Positions 7,366-12,541 of a stretch of DNA of 12,541 nucleotides are shown one piece after another. This DNA is from Thermoplasmata archaeon (lineage in GTDB: Archaea; Thermoplasmatota; E2; DHVEG-1; B18-G2). Where the stretch lies: positions 1 through 12,541 of the forward strand of contig JAGGWT010000058.1 in NCBI GenBank assembly GCA_021163455.1. Direction: 5' to 3'. Both the position numbers and the translations under genes were made by a program. How positions within the stretch are numbered: the stretch's first letter is position 1; each line of letters opens with the position of its first letter. Under the pieces are notes generated by a model that was not told the origin of the DNA, searched no databases, and was given only the letters and a program-made list of their open reading frames with translations.

Positions 7366-8559
7366 ATGGAGATACCGGGACTCCTGATAGAAGTGGCGCT
7401 CGGCGGCGTGCTCGCTGTGTGGATAGCATATTTCATCATCATTTTCAAGAACTATACAGGTACACCCAAACTATCAGATGTCGAGGTTGACCTGAAAGAT
7501 TTTCCAATGGTGAGCGTGATTCTCCCGACAAGAAACGAATCTGAAAGGGTGGAAGGGTGCATAAAATCCCTTAAAAACCAGACGTACCCAAATTTTGAGG
7601 TTATAATAGTCGATGACTCCACCGATAATACCATAGAGATTATAAGGAATCTCATTGGAGATGATAATAGATTCAAGATAGTAAAACAGGAAAAACTGCC
7701 AGAGGGATGGATAGGAAAATCTTACGCCATGCAGCAGGGAAGTAAACTTGCGAGGGGTAAATGGCTTCTCATGGTTGATGCGGATATCGAAATACATCCC
7801 GATACGATTGCAAAAGCAGTGAGTTATGCAGAGAAGGAAAACGTGGAACTTGTGAGCTTGATACCTCACCTCGTGTGTAGAAGTTTCTGGGAGAAGGTTG
7901 TTCAACCCATAGTCGGTGGTCTTGTTCTGTTTGTTTGTCCACCGTTTCTGGTGAACAGTACCAAAAGTAAACTGGCTCTCGCGATGGGTGCATTCATCTT
8001 AATCAAAAAGGATGCTTTCGAAAGAGTGGGTGGTTACAAGAGGATTAGGGATAGAATAACGGATGACGTGGAGATATCGAGATTGCTCAAAAGAGAGGGG
8101 TATGGTGTGAGGTTGCTGAATGGTCAGGATATGATGCATGTCAGAATGTACAGGAATCTCAAAGAGATATGGGAGGGGTGGGGTAAAAACATATTCCTGG
8201 GGCTGACATACATCTGGAACATTAAATCGAGATTGCTGTCATTCATTACAGCTATTCTTGGGAGTTTGGCTATCTTTCTGTTCATCTCATTCCCAACACT
8301 TATGCTGATAGCGAGTTTGCTGTGGTTTTTATTCAGCACTTCCATTCCAAGAGATATACTCTGTCTATCCACAACAACATGGTTTTTTTCCTTTGCAACT
8401 CAGTTATTCGGTCATCTGCTATTCAAGGGCCAGCCAAGATATGCCATCCTTGCGTTTCTGGGTGGAATCGTTGTATCTCTGATATTTCTCTACTCCGGCT
8501 TCAAGGTTCTGTTAAAGAAGGGTGTTACATGGAGGGGTAGAGCATATTACAGTGAATAA
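7366..8559 (+). CDS. membrane-bound family 2 glycosyltransferase (CrtQ/HpnB-like)
   Basis: The 397-residue protein has a GT-A catalytic domain between membrane segments. It shows a transmembrane helix at about 6-28, the nucleotide-sugar motif VSVILPTRNE at 49-58, VDDSTDNT at 82-89, the metal-binding DAD at 138-140, the acceptor-site TDDVE at 232-236, and WEGWGKN at 269-275 in the place of the usual QxxRW-like motif. Further hydrophobic helices lie at about 288-325, 332-352 and 360-382, and the tail GVTWRGRAY at 386-394 is typical of this subgroup. Relatives include CrtQ, which glycosylates a carotenoid acid, and HpnB, linked to hopanoid loci, so a lipid or polyprenoid acceptor on the cytoplasmic face is plausible. 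It follows the sulfotransferase by 39 bases but has its own strong TATA box. Donor and acceptor are not readable. Confidence 0.9.
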   Translation: MEIPGLLIEVALGGVLAVWIAYFIIIFKNYTGTPKLSDVEVDLKDFPMVSVILPTRNESERVEGCIKSLKNQTYPNFEVIIVDDSTDNTIEIIRNLIGDDNRFKIVKQEKLPEGWIGKSYAMQQGSKLARGKWLLMVDADIEIHPDTIAKAVSYAEKENVELVSLIPHLVCRSFWEKVVQPIVGGLVLFVCPPFLVNSTKSKLALAMGAFILIKKDAFERVGGYKRIRDRITDDVEISRLLKREGYGVRLLNGQDMMHVRMYRNLKEIWEGWGKNIFLGLTYIWNIKSRLLSFITAILGSLAIFLFISFPTLMLIASLLWFLFSTSIPRDILCLSTTTWFFSFATQLFGHLLFKGQPRYAILAFLGGIVVSLIFLYSGFKVLLKKGVTWRGRAYYSE

Positions 8560-8563
8560 AAAA
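8558..8563 (-). terminator. T6 run after the DHPS N-domain gene
   Basis: Directly after the TGA stop of the minus-strand gene (8566..8564) comes a run of six T, a plausible oligo-T terminator for the purN-folC-DHPS_N transcript. It overlaps the TAA stop of the converging glycosyltransferase gene; the two stop codons are only four bases apart. Confidence 0.4.
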
Positions 8564-8929
8564 TCATGATTGTATCCACTCTTCTAACTCACTCTCTATG
8601 AGTCTGGCTATTTCCCTGATACTGGTGTGATGTCTCTTTAACTTTTCCACAAGGGTGGAGAGATGTCTCAATGTTCCCATTATGAGTATCTCACATTTTT
8701 CTTTTCTCCAGAAAACATTTCTGGGTATAGCGACCTCTCCACCGATTGACAGCATGTCCTGTTTAATTATAATTGCATCTATGGGGTTAACATCCCTTAT
8801 CAGTAAAACCTTGAATACCGCTTTAGGTGCCATTATATCTATGCTTTTTTCATCGCATCCTATAGAGGCTATCAATTCTCTGGCTTCAGCAAGATTTTTC
8901 ACATAAACTTCTTCGATTTTCTCTTTCAC
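8564..8929 (-). CDS. stand-alone homologue of the N-terminal accessory domain of long dihydropteroate synthases
   Basis: The 121-residue protein has no catalytic DHPS motifs. From memory it matches the extra N-terminal domain of the long (about 400-residue) DHPS proteins of clostridia and relatives. The shared marks are the EAxELIxxIGxD opening at about 15-26, IMAPKAVFKVLLI at 32-44, AIIIKQDMLSIGGEVAIPR at 52-70 (the fused proteins read ANILKQEMLSxGG), ILIMGTLRHL at 81-90, and a helical tail. It likely works with the barrel-only DHPS at 4644-5507, perhaps as a regulatory or structural subunit; the domain's role is not known to me. The start is GTG at 8929, with no in-frame ATG nearby and a TATA-like TTAAAATA 27 nt upstream. 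It follows folC by 27 bases on the same strand. Confidence 0.75.
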   Translation of the reverse strand: MKEKIEEVYVKNLAEARELIASIGCDEKSIDIMAPKAVFKVLLIRDVNPIDAIIIKQDMLSIGGEVAIPRNVFWRKEKCEILIMGTLRHLSTLVEKLKRHHTSIREIARLIESELEEWIQS

Positions 8930-8952
8930 GGGAAATGTAAACTGAATGGAGG

Positions 8953-8960
8953 TATTTTAA
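8953..8960 (-). promoter_or_regulatory. TATA-like element of the DHPS N-domain gene, at the folC stop
   Basis: The minus strand reads TTAAAATA across the folC stop codon (8959..8957), centred about 27 nt before the GTG start at 8929. The spacing fits a leaderless internal transcript. The base composition is simple, so chance is possible. Confidence 0.35.
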
Positions 8961-10213
8961 TTTAGAATATGCCTCATGGCTTCGCTCACGGTGTAGAGAG
9001 AACCTGTAACACATATCATGTCCTCTTTATCAGCAGTATCCACTGCCATGTCTAGAGCATCTGGCACCTTTTTTGTAATTCTTTTTTCACCGTCAATGTA
9101 TCTATACAGCTCTTCCGGGTCACATGCCCTCTCGTTATCAGGTTTTGTCACTATGACGATATCTGATATGGAACCTATCTCTTCTATCATTCTTCGATAC
9201 TCTTTGTCTCTCAGCATACCAATAACAGCTATCAGTTTTTTATAATCGAAATCTTCGATTATACTTTCCTTCAGGGATCTGATGGCACTCAGATTGTGGG
9301 CTCCATCCAAAAGTATGAAAGGATCGCTGGATACAACATGCATTCTTCCAGGATAGAAGGCATCTTCAATGCCCTTCTCCAAGCTGCTGTCGGGTATGTA
9401 TGTACCCATCATCTGTAATTTATCAATGGCCATAACCGATAGAGATAGATTGAATCCCTGAAATCTTCCCATCATTCTCGTTTTAAGAATATAATTACTC
9501 AGCAATCCCTCTATCTCAAATACCTGCCACCCGGAATAACGTGCTATTCTGTTCCATTTACCTATGCCTATAATCTCTGCCCCCTTGCGCCTTGCCTCCG
9601 CCTTCAAAATATCAAGTGTTCTTTCATCGCATCCCGTTATCAGAGGTACCCCTCTTTTAATTATACCTGCTTTCTCAAGAGCAATTTTTCTGATATCATT
9701 ACCCAGGATATCAGTATGGTCTCTTTCAACATTTGTTATAACTGTAATCTCTGGACTCACAACATTTGTTGCATCGTATCTCCCTCCAAGACCAACCTCT
9801 ACTATGCCAAAATCCACCCCTCTCTCGCTGAAATACTCAAAGGCGCAGGCCGTGGATATCTCAAAAAAGGTGGGCTTATCGTTCATGTGCTCGGCAATGG
9901 AAAGGATTTTCTTCAATACGCGGTGCAGTTCATCCTTGTTTATCATCTCACCATTGACCAGAAATCTCTCCCTGAAATCTAAGAGATGGGGAGAAGTGTA
10001 GAGACCTACCTTATATCCAGCTTTTCTCAGCACAGATTCAATAAATCTGCATACAGAGCCTTTTCCATTTGTTCCCCCAACATGTATGACTCTGAAATTG
10101 TTTTGAGGATTTCCCAGTTTTTTCACTATATATTCTATTCTATCTAAACCAAGTCGTATACCGTATCTCTTGTAGCTGTATATTTCCTTTATCAATTCAT
10201 TAAGGTCTTTCAT
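8957..10213 (-). CDS. folC: folylpolyglutamate synthase / dihydrofolate synthase (Mur ligase family)
   Basis: FolC adds glutamate to dihydropteroate and to folates using ATP. The 418-residue product has the normal length and both Mur-ligase domains. Visible motifs are the P-loop GTNGKGS at 47-53, YTSPHL at 72-77, EVGLGGRYDATN at 139-150, ERDHTDILG at 163-171 (H166), EKAGIIK at 180-186 with the lysine that is carbamylated in the family, PGRM at 288-291, the C-domain LDGAHN at 302-307, and TGSLYTVSEAM at 403-413. Whether it has both activities or only one cannot be told from the sequence. The ATG overlaps the purN stop as TGATG, which points to translational coupling. The next gene downstream is the DHPS N-domain gene. 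In this organism the substrate could be folate or a folate-like carrier. Confidence 0.95.
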   Translation of the reverse strand: MKDLNELIKEIYSYKRYGIRLGLDRIEYIVKKLGNPQNNFRVIHVGGTNGKGSVCRFIESVLRKAGYKVGLYTSPHLLDFRERFLVNGEMINKDELHRVLKKILSIAEHMNDKPTFFEISTACAFEYFSERGVDFGIVEVGLGGRYDATNVVSPEITVITNVERDHTDILGNDIRKIALEKAGIIKRGVPLITGCDERTLDILKAEARRKGAEIIGIGKWNRIARYSGWQVFEIEGLLSNYILKTRMMGRFQGFNLSLSVMAIDKLQMMGTYIPDSSLEKGIEDAFYPGRMHVVSSDPFILLDGAHNLSAIRSLKESIIEDFDYKKLIAVIGMLRDKEYRRMIEEIGSISDIVIVTKPDNERACDPEELYRYIDGEKRITKKVPDALDMAVDTADKEDMICVTGSLYTVSEAMRHILN

Positions 10214-10881
10214 CAGTATCCTTCACAGTAAAGGACATCCGGATAGGTCTCGTATTTTTCCTTCCATGAATCTCCCGGCAAAATTTTCACTCTTCTTCCT
10301 TCTATCTTCAATCTCCCCTCTGCGAATAACTGAATGGTTCTGGGAAGCAGCTGATGCTCAACCTTCAGTATTCTTTCAGCCAGAGAATCTCTTGTATCAT
10401 CATCCTTCACCTTAACCGCCGCCTGAAGAATGATGGGACCATGATCCGGTAATTCATCCATAAAATGGGTTGTGCAGCCCGTTATCTTTACGCCATACCT
10501 GAGGGCATCTCCCTGGCCATCAGTGCCTTTAAATGAGGGCAGGAGGGCGGGATGTATATTTATTATTTTACCGTACCATCTCCTGATAAACCATGGAGAA
10601 AGGATTCTCATGTATCCCGCACCGACCACGAGGTCAACGTTATATTTCCTCAGTATCTCATCTATCTCTTTTTCGTGTTCTTCCCTGCTCTTTCCTTTTG
10701 GGTCCACGAAGTATGCAGGTATCCCATGTTTTTTTGCTCTTTCCAGCGCGTAGGCATCTTTCTTATCGCTTATAACCACAACAATATCAGCATCGATTTT
10801 TCCGGATTCAGATGCATCTATTATGGCCTGAAGATTTGTTCCTCTGCCAGACGCCAGAACGCCAACCTTTATTCTTGTCAT
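10213..10881 (-). CDS. purN: phosphoribosylglycinamide formyltransferase, folate-dependent
   Basis: PurN transfers a formyl group from 10-formyl-tetrahydrofolate to glycinamide ribonucleotide, the third step of purine synthesis. The 222-residue product carries SGRGTN at 11-16 for phosphate binding, GYMRIL at 89-94, the catalytic NIH at 108-110 (N108, H110) in NIHPALLPSFKG, and D146 in DELPDHGPIILQ, which lines up with E. coli D144. The C-terminal helix VEHQLLPRTIQLFAEGRL is standard. A TTG codon directly before the ATG (10884..10882) is an alternative start; I prefer the ATG because a TATA element lies 27 nt before it. It follows trm1 by about two dozen bases and overlaps folC by one base. 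Finding purN next to folC indicates a folate-type formyl donor in this archaeon. Confidence 0.96.
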   Translation of the reverse strand: MTRIKVGVLASGRGTNLQAIIDASESGKIDADIVVVISDKKDAYALERAKKHGIPAYFVDPKGKSREEHEKEIDEILRKYNVDLVVGAGYMRILSPWFIRRWYGKIINIHPALLPSFKGTDGQGDALRYGVKITGCTTHFMDELPDHGPIILQAAVKVKDDDTRDSLAERILKVEHQLLPRTIQLFAEGRLKIEGRRVKILPGDSWKEKYETYPDVLYCEGY

Positions 10882-10903
10882 CAAAAAACCTTAACAGATC
10901 TCG

Positions 10904-10912
10904 ATTTAAATA
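10904..10912 (-). promoter_or_regulatory. TATA box of purN, overlapping the trm1 stop
   Basis: The minus strand reads TATTTAAAT, containing the trm1 stop codon (TAA, 10908..10906). It is centred about 27 nt before the purN ATG at 10881. This would allow purN-folC-DHPS_N to be made as a separate leaderless transcript. Confidence 0.5.
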
Positions 10913-12009
10913 GTTAAATCTCTGAAAGCTTTCATTACTTCATCTAGAGGAGCATCGGTTTTGAATGAAGTATCTCTGAAATGGGTTCTTGATACTCTGA
11001 AACCTTCTTTTTCCAATAATCTCATCATCCTTGAGATTTTTGGCGGAGATTTCCTGAAGTAAGAGGAGAGTGCATCTATATCATAGAAAAATGGGGGCAT
11101 TCCTGTTTCTTCAAGGCATCTGTCCAGCAGTTTTCCGACCTCCTTTCTGTTACTGAGTTCCACTTCTTTCGCGGCTCTCTTAACGGACAAAAGGAAATCT
11201 CTGTCATGAAGTTCTCCAAGCCAGAGAGGACCCACTTCTCTTGGTTTGAAATTAAAGTCCAGCGCCTTTGTTACTGATATATTTTCGAGGAGTTTGTCCG
11301 CCCTCCTTGCGCCATTTTTTACCCTGAAGTATACTCTCATATAGTAGTTTCTCGAATAGGATAAAATGGGATACAGTGCCCTTTCAAATCTTGCTCCTTC
11401 CTTTATGATGTAACCTATCAGTATTCTGAGACCTATCTCGTGCATTGCCCAAGTTCTGAGAGATTCTGCATTGTATCTTCTCAAACAGGTTTTTCTGTAA
11501 ACTCCGCAGAGTGTTGCTGTATCTGTTGCGGTGAATGCCAGTATCCCCCCTGGCAAAATACTTCTCACGGCCATGCTGACATAGGGTACAGGAGAACCAA
11601 ATGGGTCAATGTCTATATAATTGAATTTTTCTTTGCAGAGCAGGACATTCAGATTCTCACATCTTGTTTCCACATTTCTCAAGTTGTTGTGTTCTATACT
11701 TTTCCTCGCGATTTCTATGGCTCTCTCATCCCAGTCATTCAGTATAACTTTGAACTCTCCTCTGGCCTCATTTGCTATCCTCAACCCTCTGGCTCCCACC
11801 GACGAAAGTCCATCCAGTACTCTCAGCTCTCTATTACTTTCATTCAACATAGCCTGAACAACGGCCACACTTATATCTCTGCTTTCAGCCATTGCAGGGT
11901 TGTAAAAGCCGAATTTACCCTTTTTGCCCGGCCCTTCCTTTTTCAACTCCAGACTGGAGGGGACGAAGAACTCTGTTTTTCCTTCTCTAATCAGCTTTAC
12001 CTCTGCCAT
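10906..12009 (-). CDS. trm1: tRNA (guanine26-N2)-dimethyltransferase
   Basis: Trm1 methylates N2 of guanine 26 in tRNA, once or twice, using S-adenosylmethionine. The 367-residue product is full length for an archaeal enzyme. Motifs are FYNPAMAESRD at 35-45, the SAM-binding VLDGLSSVGARGLR at 64-77, the acidic strand end ILNDWDERA at 89-97, the catalytic-site DIDPFGSP at 133-140, and ATDTATLCG at 161-169. The C-terminal domain, with GPLWLGELHD at 260-269, has the family's usual form and ends in a winged-helix-like segment. It starts one base after the stop of the THEP1-like NTPase gene (TGAGATG), so the two are surely cotranscribed and probably coupled in translation. The purN promoter sits at its 3' end. 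Confidence 0.96.
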   Translation of the reverse strand: MAEVKLIREGKTEFFVPSSLELKKEGPGKKGKFGFYNPAMAESRDISVAVVQAMLNESNRELRVLDGLSSVGARGLRIANEARGEFKVILNDWDERAIEIARKSIEHNNLRNVETRCENLNVLLCKEKFNYIDIDPFGSPVPYVSMAVRSILPGGILAFTATDTATLCGVYRKTCLRRYNAESLRTWAMHEIGLRILIGYIIKEGARFERALYPILSYSRNYYMRVYFRVKNGARRADKLLENISVTKALDFNFKPREVGPLWLGELHDRDFLLSVKRAAKEVELSNRKEVGKLLDRCLEETGMPPFFYDIDALSSYFRKSPPKISRMMRLLEKEGFRVSRTHFRDTSFKTDAPLDEVMKAFRDLTI

Positions 12010-12010
12010 C

Positions 12011-12541
12011 TCAGAAAATGCTCTGCAACTGGTCTTTCATTATCTTTTCTATCTTATATGGTAGCAGATTTCTGTTTACAGGAGTTACCTCAAGAATCCT
12101 TATATCATCCCTTCTTCTTATATCCTGAAGGAGAGGACTTCTTGATTTTTTGTGGAGTGTGAGCAGAATGGGCTTATCACTGTCCAAGGCATCTATGACA
12201 ACCTTGCAGAATTTTTCGGAAAGCATTTCCATCTTCCCAACCTCATCGATTATGATAACATCTGTATCCTCATCTACAATGGCTCTCTCTATCGCCGGAA
12301 CGCCGATTTCCTCAAGAACCTTCAGGTCAACACCGTATTTCCCAACTCTGTCCGGGCTGTCGATATTAACGTGAGCGAAGATCTTTTTCTCCTTTGTCTT
12401 CCAGTCCATTATGTAAAAACCCACCCTCTCCCCTTTTTCTATAATGGCCTGAGTAACCATTCCACCAACTTTATATCCGCTCTCTTCGAGGTCTTTAACA
12501 ACTTTGATGAGGGTTTCTGTTTTCCCAACACCTGGTAGACC
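12011..12541 (-). CDS. THEP1-type nucleoside-triphosphatase (partial, N-terminus beyond the window)
   Basis: This P-loop NTPase belongs to the THEP1 family (archaeal and human nucleoside-triphosphatase, ATP/GTP hydrolysis in vitro, cellular role unsettled). The frame is open to the right edge, so the gene continues beyond it; 176 residues are visible. The Walker A motif GLPGVGKT lies in the bases right at the edge, 5' of the first internal ATG at 12460, so that ATG is not the true start. Other marks are RVGFYIMDWKTKEK and the Walker B segment VIIIDEVGKMEMLSEKF, the family signature. The C-terminal part, ILLTLHKKSRSPLLQDIRRR, is also typical. Only the first few residues can be missing. The usual family TxEVR loop after the first strand reads TQAIIE here. 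The stop lies one base before trm1. Confidence 0.88.
   Translation of the reverse strand, partial: GLPGVGKTETLIKVVKDLEESGYKVGGMVTQAIIEKGERVGFYIMDWKTKEKKIFAHVNIDSPDRVGKYGVDLKVLEEIGVPAIERAIVDEDTDVIIIDEVGKMEMLSEKFCKVVIDALDSDKPILLTLHKKSRSPLLQDIRRRDDIRILEVTPVNRNLLPYKIEKIMKDQLQSIF

Noticed and set aside
11440..12162. Long open frame of 240 codons on the plus strand opposite trm1 and the NTPase gene
   Set aside because: It is antisense to two clearly recognised genes, has a cysteine- and serine-rich composition typical of shadow frames, and shows no known motif.
12458..12460. ATG as the start of the NTPase gene
   Set aside because: The same frame continues upstream to the window edge and encodes the Walker A loop GLPGVGKT, which a start at this ATG would remove.

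Overview
The window looks like a piece of an archaeal chromosome, most likely from a euryarchaeote-type lineage. The evidence is the gene content: archaeal ribosomal protein L10e (uL16), Elp3, Trm1, a THEP1-type NTPase and a CxxC-type DUF89 protein. The signals agree: TATA boxes about 26-31 nt before start codons, and GGTGA-type Shine-Dalgarno sites where a leader exists. The spread of leaderless-looking genes recalls Thermoplasmatota, but I cannot fix the lineage from this window. Genes are packed tightly, GC is moderate to low, and I see no rRNA, tRNA, CRISPR array or insertion sequence.

Layout, left to right. (1) A minus-strand pair, elp3 then a DUF89 damage-control phosphatase-like gene, ends at an oligo-T terminator; a possible new minus-strand gene begins at the left edge. 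(2) rpl10e runs rightward from a divergent promoter region and meets a site-2 protease (M50) gene head-on, their stop codons interlocked in one TTAA. (3) The protease lies just downstream of a short, catalytic-domain-only dihydropteroate synthase (folP). (4) At 5553-8559 sits a three-gene envelope-type cassette: a membrane-anchored hexapeptide acyltransferase (minus), a PAPS-type sulfotransferase (plus) and a membrane-bound family 2 glycosyltransferase (plus). (5) From the right edge leftward on the minus strand come a THEP1-like NTPase (cut by the window end), trm1, purN, folC and a 121-codon gene that I recognise as a stand-alone copy of the N-terminal accessory domain of long dihydropteroate synthases.

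How the genes fit together. FolP, FolC and PurN make a folate theme: pteroate formation, glutamylation, and use of formyl-tetrahydrofolate in purine synthesis. The most interesting point is that the stand-alone DHPS N-domain and the catalytic DHPS lie on the same strand, in the order the two halves have in fused enzymes, but are separated by the roughly 3 kb acyltransferase/sulfotransferase/glycosyltransferase cassette. Removing the cassette would leave purN-folC-DHPS_N-folP-M50 as one run. This suggests a split two-subunit dihydropteroate synthase, with the cassette inserted between its halves or next to an older split.

Regulation. Several genes inside apparent operons have a TATA-like element in the last bases of the gene upstream, 26-31 nt before their own start. 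This suggests many short, leaderless transcripts. rpl10e differs: its TATA lies further away and it has a clear Shine-Dalgarno site.
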